From NCBI GenBank assembly GCA_030450335.1, contig JAKDIS010000118.1, positions 1 to 7,214 of the forward strand: DNA of 7,214 bases. Reading direction: 5' to 3'. Under the pieces are notes generated by a model that did not search any database, had not been told where the DNA came from, and worked only from the letters and a program-made list of their open reading frames with translations. Shown piece after piece: positions 1 to 7,031 of the stretch. The stretch's first letter is position 1, and each line of letters starts with the position of its first letter. The translations under genes were made by a program, and so were the position numbers. Source of the DNA: Corynebacterium sp. (lineage in GTDB: Bacteria > Actinomycetota > Actinomycetes > Mycobacteriales > Mycobacteriaceae).

Positions 1-1
1 G

Positions 2-1090
2 GGCGACACCTCCGTGCTGCCGCGCAACATCGCCACCAAGGAGGCCTTCCAGAACTCCATGGCCCTGGACATGGCCATGGGCGGGTCCACCAACACGGTG
101 CTGCACATCCTCGCCGCCGCCCAGGAGGGTGGCATCGACTTCGACCTGCAGGACATCGACGACCTGTCGCGCAACGTCCCCTGCCTGTCGAAGGTCGCGC
201 CGAACTCCGACTACCACATGGAGGACGTCCACCGCGCCGGCGGAATCCCCCGCATCCTCGGCGAGCTGTGGCGTGGCGGCAAGCTCAACGAGGGCGTGCA
301 CACCGTGCACTCCCCCAGCCTCGCCGAGTGGCTCGAGGACTGGGACGTCAGTGCGGCCTCGCCGCGCCAGGAGGCGATCGACCTCTACCACGCCGCCCCC
401 GGCGGGGTGCGCACCACCGAGCCCTTCTCCACGGACAACGTGTGGGACGACCTCGACGTGGACGCCGAGAACGGTTGCATCCACGACGTGGAGCACGCCT
501 TCACCGCCGACGGCGGGCTGGTCATCCTGCGCGGCAACCTCTCGCCCGACGGCGCGGTGATCAAGGCCGCCGGCATCGACGAGTCCCTGTGGCACTTCTC
601 CGGACCGGCCCTGGTCGTGGAGTCGCAGGAGGAGGCCGTGGACGTGATCCTCAAGAAGAAGGTCACCGCCGGCGACGTGGTCGTCGTGCGCTACGAGGGC
701 CCGTCCGGCGGACCGGGCATGCAGGAGATGCTGCACCCCACCGCCTTCCTCAAGGGCTCCGGACTGGGCAAGAAGTGCGCCCTGATCACCGACGGGCGTT
801 TCTCCGGCGGATCCTCGGGTATCTCGGTCGGCCACATCTCCCCGGAGGCCGCCGACGGTGGACTGATCGGGCTCGTCGAGAACGGCGACACCGTGACCAT
901 CGACGTCCACAACCGTCAGCTCACCCTCGACGTGCCGGACGAGGAGATCGCGCGTCGCCGTGCTGCGATGGACGCCTCGCGGAAGCCGTGGTCCCCGGCG
1001 ACCCGTCAGCGCAAGGTCACCAAGGCGCTGCGCGCCTACGCCAAGATGGCCACCAGCGCCGACAAGGGCGCGGTGCGCGAGGTCGACTAG
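2..1090 (+). CDS. ilvD: Dihydroxy-acid dehydratase, C-terminal part (5' end outside the window)
   Basis: Dihydroxy-acid dehydratase removes water from 2,3-dihydroxy-isovalerate and 2,3-dihydroxy-3-methylvalerate, the third common step of valine, isoleucine and leucine synthesis in the cytoplasm. The reading frame is open from base 2 and ends at TAG 1088-1090, giving 362 residues of a protein usually near 610. Visible IlvD/Edd-family motifs are the [10 protein letters not shown] segment (about 76-105), EGPSGGPGM (695-721) and the ITDGRFSGG signature (785-811). The N-terminal part with the iron-sulfur cysteines lies upstream and cannot be inspected. Phosphogluconate dehydratase (Edd) is the nearest alternative, but the [20 protein letters not shown] context and the C-terminus fit IlvD better. 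No disruption is seen. The gene converges on the minus-strand SDR gene with a 30 bp gap. Family assignment is strong; only the missing 5' end limits it. Confidence 0.95.
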   Translation, partial: GDTSVLPRNIATKEAFQNSMALDMAMGGSTNTVLHILAAAQEGGIDFDLQDIDDLSRNVPCLSKVAPNSDYHMEDVHRAGGIPRILGELWRGGKLNEGVHTVHSPSLAEWLEDWDVSAASPRQEAIDLYHAAPGGVRTTEPFSTDNVWDDLDVDAENGCIHDVEHAFTADGGLVILRGNLSPDGAVIKAAGIDESLWHFSGPALVVESQEEAVDVILKKKVTAGDVVVVRYEGPSGGPGMQEMLHPTAFLKGSGLGKKCALITDGRFSGGSSGISVGHISPEAADGGLIGLVENGDTVTIDVHNRQLTLDVPDEEIARRRAAMDASRKPWSPATRQRKVTKALRAYAKMATSADKGAVREVD

Positions 1091-1120
1091 ACCCTGCCGC
1101 GGCCCTGCCGCAACGACAGC

Positions 1121-1861
1121 TCACAACGTGCCCGGGTACGCCCCGCCGTCGATGAGCATGTTCTGCCCGGTGATGTAGCCGGCCTGTGCCGAGCACAGGA
1201 AGGCGCAGGTCGCGCCGAACTCCGCCGGGTCGCCGAAGCGTCCTGCCGGGATGCCGTCGGTGGACGGCGACGAGCCGGTGCGCGCCAACCGCGCGGTCGC
1301 GAAGCGTCCCGGCAGCAGGTTGTTGACCGTCACGTTCGCCGCGGCCAACCGGGGTTGGCGTGCCACCCCGGCCACGAAGCCGGTCAGCCCGCCGCGCGCC
1401 CCGTTGGACAACCCCAGCGTGGCGATCGGGGCCTTCACCGCCACGGAGGTGATGTTCACCACCCGCCCGAATCCACGGGCGGCCATGTGGTCCACCGTGG
1501 CCTTGATCAACTCCACCGGGGTGAGCATGTTCTGCTTCAACGCGGCGAGCCAGGCGTCCTCGTCCCAGTCGCGGAAGTCGCCGGGCGGCGGCCCGCCGGC
1601 GTTGGTGACCAGGACGTCGACCTGTGGTGCGGCGTCCAGCAGGTTCTCCCGGACACCGGGATCGCTGATGTCCCCGGCGACCTCACGCACCTCCACCCCG
1701 TGGGTGCGAAGCTTTTCGGCGGCCTCGGCGAGCGGCCCGGTGCGTCGGGCGTTGACGACGAGGTTCACCCCCTCGGACGCCAACGCGTCGGCGCACCCGA
1801 GGCCGAGCCCCTGACTGGAGGCACCGACCACGGCCCATCTGCCTGCTATCCCGAAGTCCAT
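1121..1861 (-). CDS. SDR-family oxidoreductase paralog with altered catalytic residues
   Basis: The 246-residue protein has the fold landmarks of a classical short-chain dehydrogenase/reductase: a glycine-rich nucleotide loop GASSQGLG (13-20), GDIS (63-66), NAGG (87-90), the structural Asn at 111, NITS with the catalytic Ser at 139, LLPGR (182-186) and a C-terminal YITGQNMLIDGG. The usual YxxxK, expected 13 residues after Ser139, reads SNGAR, so Tyr becomes Ser152 and Lys becomes Arg156. The first Gly is also in GAS rather than TGAS. This resembles the FabG-like SDR subgroup known to lack a perfect tetrad. Substrate is unknown, and it may not act as a normal ketoreductase. The start at 1861 is chosen because MDFGIAGRWAVV matches family N-termini. 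A TAGCGT box lies 6 nt upstream, suggesting leaderless expression. It is divergent from the UvrA-like gene and convergent with ilvD. Related-function alternatives cannot be excluded. Confidence 0.88.
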   Translation of the reverse strand: MDFGIAGRWAVVGASSQGLGLGCADALASEGVNLVVNARRTGPLAEAAEKLRTHGVEVREVAGDISDPGVRENLLDAAPQVDVLVTNAGGPPPGDFRDWDEDAWLAALKQNMLTPVELIKATVDHMAARGFGRVVNITSVAVKAPIATLGLSNGARGGLTGFVAGVARQPRLAAANVTVNNLLPGRFATARLARTGSSPSTDGIPAGRFGDPAEFGATCAFLCSAQAGYITGQNMLIDGGAYPGTL

Positions 1862-1873
1862 TCCCCCACGCTA
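1862..1873 (-). promoter_or_regulatory. Candidate leaderless promoter (-10 box) of the SDR gene
   Basis: On the minus strand TAGCGT (plus-strand bases 1868-1873) fits the actinobacterial TANNNT -10 pattern. It is followed by 6 nt (GGGGGA) and then the ATG. That spacing places the transcription start at the A of the start codon. The GGGGGA directly touching the ATG is too close to act as a normal ribosome site, which also favours a leaderless transcript. No convincing -35 box was found. The call is inferred from pattern and spacing only. Confidence 0.45.
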
Positions 1874-1892
1874 CCGCGCCCGCACAACCGCC

Positions 1893-1906
1893 TAGAATGG
1901 GCGGCC
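1893..1906 (+). promoter_or_regulatory. Candidate leaderless or near-leaderless promoter of the UvrA-like gene
   Basis: TAGAAT at 1893-1898 is a good actinobacterial -10 box, with 8 nt before ATG 1907. Transcription would start at or a base or two before the start codon, so no leader with a ribosome site is possible from this box. It lies 19 bp from the -10 box of the divergent SDR gene, so the two promoters are back to back. No -35 match was seen at the expected distance. Confidence 0.45.
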
Positions 1907-4312
1907 ATGGTCGACTCAAGTTCCACAGTCCGTGTCCACGACGCCCACCTGCGCAACCTGCGCCACGTCTCCGTGGAGTTCCCGCGGGGCAAGCTGGTGG
2001 CGGTTACCGGGGTGTCGGGGTCGGGGAAGTCGTCGTTGGCGTTCGGCACGGTGCACGGCGAGGCGCAGCGCCGCTACCTTGAGTCGGTCGCGCCCTTCGC
2101 CCGCCGGCTAATCGCCGGGGCGGTGGACCCGAAGGTCGGACGCATCGACGGGTTGCCGCCGACGGTGGCGCTAGAGCAGTCGCGTTCCGGCGGTGGGGCA
2201 CGATCCACGGTGGGGACGTTCTCCACGGTGTCGAACTCGGTGCGTCTGCTGTTCTCCCGCTCGGGCACCTACCCGGAGGAGCTGCGGGAACGGGTGGGCC
2301 GGTTGGACTCGGACCGCTTCTCCCCCAACACCGCCTCGGGCATGTGCCCCACGTGCCAGGGCACCGGGACGGTCCATGCGCCGACGGAGGCGTCGATGGT
2401 GCCGGACGCCTCGGTGTCGATCGACGACGGTGCGATCGCGGCCTGGCCCGGCGCGTGGCTGGGCAAGAACTTCCACGACATCCTGGTCACCCTGGGCTAC
2501 CGCACGGACGTGCCGTGGTCGCAGCTGTCGCGCGAGGACCGGGACTGGATCCTGTTCACCCCGGACAAGCCGGTGGTCACGGTGCACCCGGTGCGCGGCG
2601 CCCACCAGATCCAGCGCACCTACGACGGGACGTGGCGCTCGGTGGCGACCTACCTGCGCGAGACGTTGGCCTCGACGTCGTCGGACGCCACACGCCGTCG
2701 CGTCCTGTCCTTCATGGACCATTCGGTGTGTCCGGAGTGCGGTGGGCGCCGGCTCACCGCGGATGCGCTGTCGGTGACGTACTTGGGGCTGACCATCGAC
2801 GAGTTGAACGCCGTGCCGTTGGAGGAGCTCGCCGGCCTCGTCGCCGGGGTCACATCCCCGTCGGAGGCCGAGCGTCTGCTGCTGGAGCAGGTGACCCCCA
2901 CGGTGCGCGCGGCGGTGGAGCTGGGGCTGGGCCACCTGAGCCTGGACCGTGCCGCCTCGACGCTGTCGGCCGGGGAGCTGCAGCGCCTGCGCCTGGCCTC
3001 GCAGCTGCACTCGGGCCTGTTCGGCGTGGTGTACGTGCTGGACGAACCCTCCGCCGGACTGCACCCGACCGAGCGGGTGGCGGTGCGTGAGCTGATGACC
3101 CGCTTCCTGGAGGCGGGCAACAGTGTGGTGCTCGTGGAGCACGACATGTCCCTGGTCGCCGGGGCGGACTGGGTGGTGGACGTGGGCCCGGGCGCCGGGG
3201 AGAACGGCGGCGAGGTGTTGTGGTCCGGGCCGGTCGGTGGTGAGGACGGCGGTGAAGACGGTGGTCAGGACGGTCTGGCCGGGCAGGACACGCCCACCGG
3301 CCGCGCGCTCGCCGCCGCAGCCCCCACGCTCACCGGGGGACGCCACCCGGCGCGCGCAGCGTCCTCCCGTCTGCCGGTGCGCAGCACCGAGCGCACCCTG
3401 GACATCGACACGTCACTCGGGCTGGGCCAGTTCACCGCGGTGACCGGGGTGTCCGGCTCCGGAAAGTCGACGTTGCTGTCCAGTGTGCTGCCGCAGGTGC
3501 TCGACGACGCCGGAATCCGCACCGTGCACATCACCCAGCAGCCCATCGGCCGCACCACCCGCTCCTGCCTGGCGACCTACACCGGCCTGTTCGACCACGT
3601 GCGCAAACTCTTCGCCGGCACCGACGGGGCGCGCGAACGCGGGTGGACGGTCTCCCGGTTCTCCTACAACGTCACCCAGGGACGCTGCCCGACGTGCAAC
3701 GGTGAGGGCGCGATCGAGGTGGAACTGGTGTTCCTGCCCGGCAGTTACACCACCTGCCCGGACTGCCACGGCGCCCGCTACAACGACGAGACGCTGCAGG
3801 TCACCTGGCACGGCTACACCGTCGCCGGGATCCTGGGCCTGACCGTGAAGGACGCCCTGGACGTCTTCACCGACGAGCCCGCGGTGCTCACCGCACTGCA
3901 GGCGTTGGACGCCGTGGGCCTGTCCTACCTGCGCCTGGGCCAGGGTGCCCCGGAGCTCTCCGGCGGGGAGGCCCAGCGCATCAAACTGGCCACCGAGCTG
4001 CAGCGCAGCCGCCGGGCACGCCGTGGCACCCCCACGGTGCACCTGCTGGACGAGCCGACCACCGGCCTGCACCCGGCGGACGTGGACCTGCTGGTCACCG
4101 AGCTCAACCGGCTGGTCGACGCCGGTGACACCGTGGTCGTGGTGGAACACGACCTGCGTGTGGTCGCCCAGGCCGATCGGGTGGTGGACCTGGGGCCCGG
4201 TGCCGGAGTGGAGGGCGGACGCATCGTCGCCGACGGCACCCCGGCCGAGGTCGCCGACTCCGGCACCGCCACCGGCCGGGTCCTGCGCGCGGTGGCGGGT
4301 GCGGACGGGTAG
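1907..4312 (+). CDS. Class II UvrA-like ABC ATPase (UvrA2/DrrC type) lacking the UvrB-binding domain
   Basis: The 801-residue cytoplasmic protein is a UvrA paralog, shorter than the ~950 residues of housekeeping UvrA. It has two ABC modules. The first has Walker A GVSGSGKSS (35-43), signature LSAGE (353-357), Walker B with D379/E380 and an EHD switch. The second has GVSGSGKST (514-522), LSGGE (684-688), D715/E716 and EHD. Two zinc modules are complete: C147/C150 with C275/C278, and C594/C597 with C617/C620. The UvrB-binding domain and its four-cysteine zinc module, normally between the RLLFxR segment and FSPN, are absent, as in class II UvrA. Such proteins include UvrA2 and the DrrC drug self-resistance protein; they bind DNA and are linked to tolerance of DNA-damaging or intercalating compounds. 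The first signature has LSAGE instead of LSGGE. A GGED-type repeat sits in the interdomain linker. The frame is open further upstream, but ATG 1907 gives the family N-terminus. The substrate is unknown. Confidence 0.92.
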   Translation: MVDSSSTVRVHDAHLRNLRHVSVEFPRGKLVAVTGVSGSGKSSLAFGTVHGEAQRRYLESVAPFARRLIAGAVDPKVGRIDGLPPTVALEQSRSGGGARSTVGTFSTVSNSVRLLFSRSGTYPEELRERVGRLDSDRFSPNTASGMCPTCQGTGTVHAPTEASMVPDASVSIDDGAIAAWPGAWLGKNFHDILVTLGYRTDVPWSQLSREDRDWILFTPDKPVVTVHPVRGAHQIQRTYDGTWRSVATYLRETLASTSSDATRRRVLSFMDHSVCPECGGRRLTADALSVTYLGLTIDELNAVPLEELAGLVAGVTSPSEAERLLLEQVTPTVRAAVELGLGHLSLDRAASTLSAGELQRLRLASQLHSGLFGVVYVLDEPSAGLHPTERVAVRELMTRFLEAGNSVVLVEHDMSLVAGADWVVDVGPGAGENGGEVLWSGPVGGEDGGEDGGQDGLAGQDTPTGRALAAAAPTLTGGRHPARAASSRLPVRSTERTLDIDTSLGLGQFTAVTGVSGSGKSTLLSSVLPQVLDDAGIRTVHITQQPIGRTTRSCLATYTGLFDHVRKLFAGTDGARERGWTVSRFSYNVTQGRCPTCNGEGAIEVELVFLPGSYTTCPDCHGARYNDETLQVTWHGYTVAGILGLTVKDALDVFTDEPAVLTALQALDAVGLSYLRLGQGAPELSGGEAQRIKLATELQRSRRARRGTPTVHLLDEPTTGLHPADVDLLVTELNRLVDAGDTVVVVEHDLRVVAQADRVVDLGPGAGVEGGRIVADGTPAEVADSGTATGRVLRAVAGADG
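3236..3271 (+). repeat. Three tandem 12-nt units in the UvrA-like gene
   Basis: Three in-frame 12-nt units (3236-3247, 3248-3259, 3260-3271) encode GGED, GGED and GGQD. They lie in the linker just after the first ABC half (residues 444-455), outside any ATPase motif. Units differ at a few bases. Being a multiple of three, changes in copy number would keep the frame, so this may be a length-variable linker. Confidence 0.75.
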
Positions 4313-4326
4313 CTCGCACCTCCCCT

Positions 4327-4391
4327 TCCTATAACCCCACTCAGTTGTTGGTCTCCGGGATCCCCACCAACATCTGCGTGGGGTTTCAGGA
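4327..4391 (+). repeat. 65-bp palindromic intergenic repeat, copy 1 (possible bidirectional terminator)
   Basis: The element lies between two convergent genes, the UvrA-like gene (stop 4312) and tetR (end 4423). Its arms TCCTATAACCCC (4327-4338) and GGGGTTTCAGGA (4380-4391) pair except at two positions. The same symmetry axis continues inward with TGTTGGT pairing perfectly with ACCAACA, so 22 of 26 positions pair around a 13-nt loop. A second copy of exactly the same length is at 7032-7096 in the same orientation, 53/65 identical. Its position fits a terminator for both genes, but no T-tract follows either arm, so the terminator role is inferred. Confidence 0.8.
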
Positions 4392-4422
4392 GCCAGCATC
4401 GGTAGGCGTCAGTCTGCGATGG

Positions 4423-5217
4423 TCAGCGTGCCAGCTGGTGGATCACGCCGTCCAGGATGACCTCGAGTCCGTACCTGTAGACCGCCGTCGGGTCGGTGAC
4501 CGCCTGGTACTTCTCGCCCACCGCGGTGCCGACGCGTCCGGACACCGGGAAGTCCGCGTCCCTCATGACCTGCGACAGTACCGGCTCGTTGACCCGCCAC
4601 CAGTCCGCGTCACTGACCCCGGTGTCCCGGGCGAGGTCCCGGGCGTTCACGCTCGCCGCCGCGCTGGCCACGGCATGGGACTCGATCAGTGAGATGGTGT
4701 GGTCCATGGCCACGTCGTCCAGTCCGCACCCGTCCACGGCGGTGAGCTGCCATTCGTAGCGACGCGATACGTTCGGGCCGAGCAGGGGCCGGTGCCGCTG
4801 GGCGTTGAGCAGCCAGGGGTGCTCGTGGACCTCCTCCCAGGCGACGGCCGACACCATGCGGAGTCTCTCGGCCACGCTCTGCGGATCCGTGGCCGCACCG
4901 TCGAACGACGGGAGGTCGACGCGTCCCATGACCTGGTCGACCATCAGCCCGAGAAGTTCGTCGCGGCCGGGGATGTAGGTGTACAGCGTGGCGGCGGAGG
5001 TGTCGAGCTTCTCCGCGATCCGGCGCATGGAGAGTCCCTCAACACCGGCGACACCGGCGGCGTCCGCCTCGGCGATGGCGGTGTCCACGACCTGGTCGAC
5101 CGACCATTTCTTCCGCGGGCCGCGCGCGCCGGACTCCTCGCCGATCTCGTGGCGCCACACCAGTCGCAGCATGCGGTCCGGTTCAGCGGCAGTGTCGTTG
5201 TGGCTCTCGGAATCCAT
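4423..5217 (-). CDS. TetR-family transcriptional regulator of the adjacent ABC exporter
   Basis: The 264-residue protein has a TetR DNA-binding domain at about residues 38-95, with the helix-turn-helix in LSMRRIAEKLDTSAATLYTY (62-81) followed by PGRDELL. The long, helical C-terminal part and the N-terminal lead (LRLVWRHEIGEES then RGPRKKWS) resemble regulators with the TetR_C_1 ligand-binding domain, the tetracycline-repressor type. It is probably a ligand-released repressor of the divergent exporter and of itself; this is inferred from family and position. Start ATG 5215-5217 has TAAGCT 6 nt upstream, consistent with leaderless expression; a GGAG is 12 nt away, a poor ribosome-site distance. 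An internal Met16 (codon 5170-5172) is an alternative start that keeps all domains. It converges on the UvrA-like gene across repeat copy 1. The inducing ligand is unknown. Confidence 0.9.
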   Translation of the reverse strand: MDSESHNDTAAEPDRMLRLVWRHEIGEESGARGPRKKWSVDQVVDTAIAEADAAGVAGVEGLSMRRIAEKLDTSAATLYTYIPGRDELLGLMVDQVMGRVDLPSFDGAATDPQSVAERLRMVSAVAWEEVHEHPWLLNAQRHRPLLGPNVSRRYEWQLTAVDGCGLDDVAMDHTISLIESHAVASAAASVNARDLARDTGVSDADWWRVNEPVLSQVMRDADFPVSGRVGTAVGEKYQAVTDPTAVYRYGLEVILDGVIHQLAR

Positions 5218-5229
5218 GTTGACAGCTTA
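5218..5229 (-). promoter_or_regulatory. Candidate leaderless promoter (-10 box) of tetR
   Basis: On the minus strand TAAGCT (plus bases 5224-5229) matches TANNNT and is followed by 6 nt and the ATG of tetR, the spacing expected when transcription starts at the start codon. It overlaps the -35 box of the divergent exporter promoter (5219-5224), so polymerase binding at the two promoters should exclude each other. Confidence 0.45.
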
Positions 5230-5247
5230 CTCCGAACGGCGTACGTT
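5219..5247 (+). promoter_or_regulatory. Candidate promoter of the ABC exporter operon
   Basis: A perfect -35 hexamer TTGACA (5219-5224) is followed after 17 nt by TACGTT (5242-5247), matching TANNNT. Transcription would start near 5254, giving a leader of about 34 nt that includes the GGAG ribosome site at 5278-5281. A second TANNNT, TACACT at 5268-5273, is less likely because a start from it would remove the ribosome site. Confidence 0.6.
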
Positions 5248-5270
5248 AAAACACCCTCGCAACTTCGTAC
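5235..5270. promoter_or_regulatory. Candidate TetR operator region
   Basis: AACG (5235-5238) and CGTT (5244-5247) form a small inverted repeat with a 5-nt centre that overlaps the exporter -10 box. CGTAC occurs at 5240-5244 and again at 5266-5270, and GTACG/CGTAC (5241-5245 and 5266-5270) form a wider inverted pair. A repressor here would block the exporter promoter. The arms are short, so this is a suggestion only. Confidence 0.3.
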
Positions 5271-5277
5271 ACTGTTT

Positions 5278-5281
5278 GGAG
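5278..5281 (+). promoter_or_regulatory. Ribosome binding site deciding the GTG start of the ABC ATPase gene
   Basis: GGAG lies 6 nt before GTG 5288-5290. This picks GTG as the start over the much longer open frame upstream, which runs through the promoter and antisense to tetR. Confidence 0.65.
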
Positions 5282-5287
5282 TTTATT

Positions 5288-6252
5288 GTGCCCTCGGCCT
5301 CCCCGCCCGCCATCCACGCTGAATCACTGGTCAAGACCTACGGCGACCACCGCGCGCTCGACAACTTCACCCTCACCGTTCCCACCGGCACCATCCACGG
5401 ACTGCTCGGCCCCAACGGCGCCGGCAAGACGACCGCCGTCGGCGTCCTCACCACACTGACCACCCTCGACAGCGGGACCGCCCGGATCGCCGGCACCGAC
5501 GTCCGTGACGGAAACGCCCTGCGCTCACGCATCGGCCTGGTCGGCCAGTACGCCGCCCTCGACGAGGTCATCGGAGGTCGTGAGAACCTCGTCATGTTCG
5601 CCCGATTGCTCGGACTACGTCGCCGCGACGCCCGGCGCCGCGCCGACGAGCTCCTGGAGCAGTTCTCCCTGACCGACGCCGCCGACCAGGCGGTGTCCGG
5701 CTACTCCGGCGGCATGCGCCGACGCCTCGACATCGCGGTCTCACTCATCCGCGAGCCGGACGTCCTCTTCCTCGACGAACCCACCACCGGACTCGACCCC
5801 CGCGGACGCGTCGACGTGTGGGACGCCGTCCTGCAGACAGCCCCGTGCTGCTGACAACCCAGTACCTCGAGGAGGCTGACCAGCTCGCCGACCGCATCTC
5901 GATCATGAAGGACGGACGGGTGATCGCCAAGGGAACACCGGACGAACTCAAACGCAGCCGCGGCGGCGACCGCGTCGACGTCACCTTCCCCTCCACCACC
6001 ACCCGGGCCGAGGTCGAGGCCGCCGTGCCCGCCGGATGGCAGTCGCTGACCGAGACCCCGGACGGGATCCACGCCAGCGTGCCCGCACCACGCGGCACCG
6101 CCGACATGGTCGATCTCGTCCGACGACTCGACGAGGCGAACCTGTCGCCCACCGACGTCGCACTGCGCCGCCCGACCCTCGACGAGGTCTTCCTCTCCGT
6201 CACCGAGACCCCGTCCGACCCGACCGTCCCGAACCCCGAGGAGAACCGATGA
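5288..6252 (+). pseudogene. DrrA-type ABC transporter ATPase, broken by a frameshift
   Basis: The first frame (5288-5854, 188 residues) carries Walker A GPNGAGKTT (41-49), a Q-loop Gln87, signature YSGGMRRR (139-146), Walker B FLDEPTT (161-167) and the D-loop GLD, then ends WDAVLQTAPCC-stop. The next frame resumes with VLLTTQYLEEADQLADRI (from 5845) and runs to TGA 6250-6252, including the C-terminal region with PTLDEVFL typical of DrrA-like ATPases. Relatives have about nine residues between WDAV and VLLTT; only 14 nt remain here, so about 13 nt seem lost. Joined, the two parts give roughly 320 residues, normal for the family. The switch position holds Gln (TTQY) rather than His, as is common in DrrA-like proteins. 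As read, no fragment has both Walker B and switch, so the product should be inactive. The role would be to energise drug export by the next gene. A sequence error or a rare shift is the alternative. Confidence 0.85.
6238..6243 (+). promoter_or_regulatory. Ribosome binding site of the permease gene
   Basis: GAGGAG lies 5 nt before ATG 6249 and inside the end of the ATPase frame. It allows the permease to be translated on its own even if ribosomes stop early at the ATPase frameshift. Confidence 0.65.
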
Positions 6253-7031
6253 ACAGCATCACCAGCGGCATGATCCTCACCACGAGGGAACTGCAGCACT
6301 GGCGCCGCCAACCCCTGACCCCGGTGTTCAGCATCCTGTTCACCGTGATGCTCCTGCTGATGTTCGCCCTGCTCTTCGGCGGGTCGATCGAACTGCCCGG
6401 CGGCGGGGACTACATCGACTACCTGCTGCCCGGCATGATGGCCCTGTCCATGATGTTCGGTGTCGAGGCGACCACCACCGCCATGGCCAACGACGCGAAG
6501 AAGGGCATCACCGACCGCTTCCGCTCACTGCCGATCGGGGACGCCTCCGTCGCGCTCGGTCGCGCCGGCGCGGACATGATCACCTCGGCGGTGGAACTCG
6601 TCGTCCTGGTCGTCGGCGGACTCCTGCTGGGGTGGCGGATCACCGGCAGCCTCCCCGAGGCGATACTGGCGATCGCGCTGCTGCTGTGGTTCCGCTTCGC
6701 CGTGCTGTGGATCGGCATCTTCCTCGGCCTGACCCTGGGCAGGAACGAGGGAGCTGCCATGGCGGTGCAGGTCCTGGTCTGGCCGATCGGGTTCCTGTCC
6801 ACCGCCTTCGTGTCCCCGGAGTTCATGCCGTCCTGGCTGGAACCCCTGGCCACCTGGAACCCGGTGTCCGCCACGGCCACCGCCGCCCGCGAGCTCTTCG
6901 GCAACCCCACCGGCCTCACCGGCGGGGCTCTGGCCGACCATGCCGTGCTGGCGGCGTTGTTGTGGCCCTTGGTACTCGTGGCGGTGTTCCTCCCCCTGTC
7001 GGCCCGCGCGTACCGTCGGCTGAGGCGCTGA
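6249..7031 (+). CDS. ABC-2 type (DrrB-like) exporter permease
   Basis: The 260-residue membrane protein is the transmembrane half of an ABC exporter, of the DrrB/ABC-2 type. Six hydrophobic segments are visible at about residues 25-44, 57-78, 110-130, 137-154, 171-188 and 231-251. The cytoplasmic stretch after the second segment, NDAKKGITDRFRSLPI (81-96), is typical of the family and is a likely contact with the ATPase. The protein ends in a basic tail YRRLRR, fitting the positive-inside rule. Its ATG overlaps the stop of the ATPase frame (ATGA), so the two genes are translationally coupled in one operon. The frame is intact and of normal length. With the ATPase broken it may lack its energy source, unless another ATPase substitutes. 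The exported compound is unknown; drugs such as anthracyclines are suggested only by family likeness. Confidence 0.9.
   Translation: MNSITSGMILTTRELQHWRRQPLTPVFSILFTVMLLLMFALLFGGSIELPGGGDYIDYLLPGMMALSMMFGVEATTTAMANDAKKGITDRFRSLPIGDASVALGRAGADMITSAVELVVLVVGGLLLGWRITGSLPEAILAIALLLWFRFAVLWIGIFLGLTLGRNEGAAMAVQVLVWPIGFLSTAFVSPEFMPSWLEPLATWNPVSATATAARELFGNPTGLTGGALADHAVLAALLWPLVLVAVFLPLSARAYRRLRR

Noticed and set aside
1092..1111. Direct repeat CCCTGCCGC twice between ilvD and the SDR gene, considered as a terminator
   Set aside because: The repeat is direct, not inverted, and no stable hairpin with a T-tract is seen in the 30-bp gap.
1355..1906. Upstream in-frame extension of the UvrA-like protein
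   Set aside because: The extension is antisense to the SDR gene and shows no family likeness; ATG 1907 with TAGAAT upstream gives the normal UvrA N-terminus.
2171..3346. Long minus-strand open frame of 391 codons
   Set aside because: It lies opposite the UvrA-like gene, has a repetitive Arg/Gly/His-rich translation and no motif; it is a high-GC antisense shadow.
3413..4399. Long minus-strand open frame of 328 codons reaching into repeat copy 1
   Set aside because: It is antisense to the well-supported second half of the UvrA-like gene, with low-complexity composition. Its similarity at the N-terminus to a frame at 6916-7116 only reflects the shared 65-bp repeat.
5837..5854. Programmed -1 frameshift joining the two ATPase frames
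   Set aside because: There is a short C run at 5841-5844 but no clear slippery heptamer with a downstream structure, and a -1 shift would still leave the segment about four residues short; a deletion explains it better.
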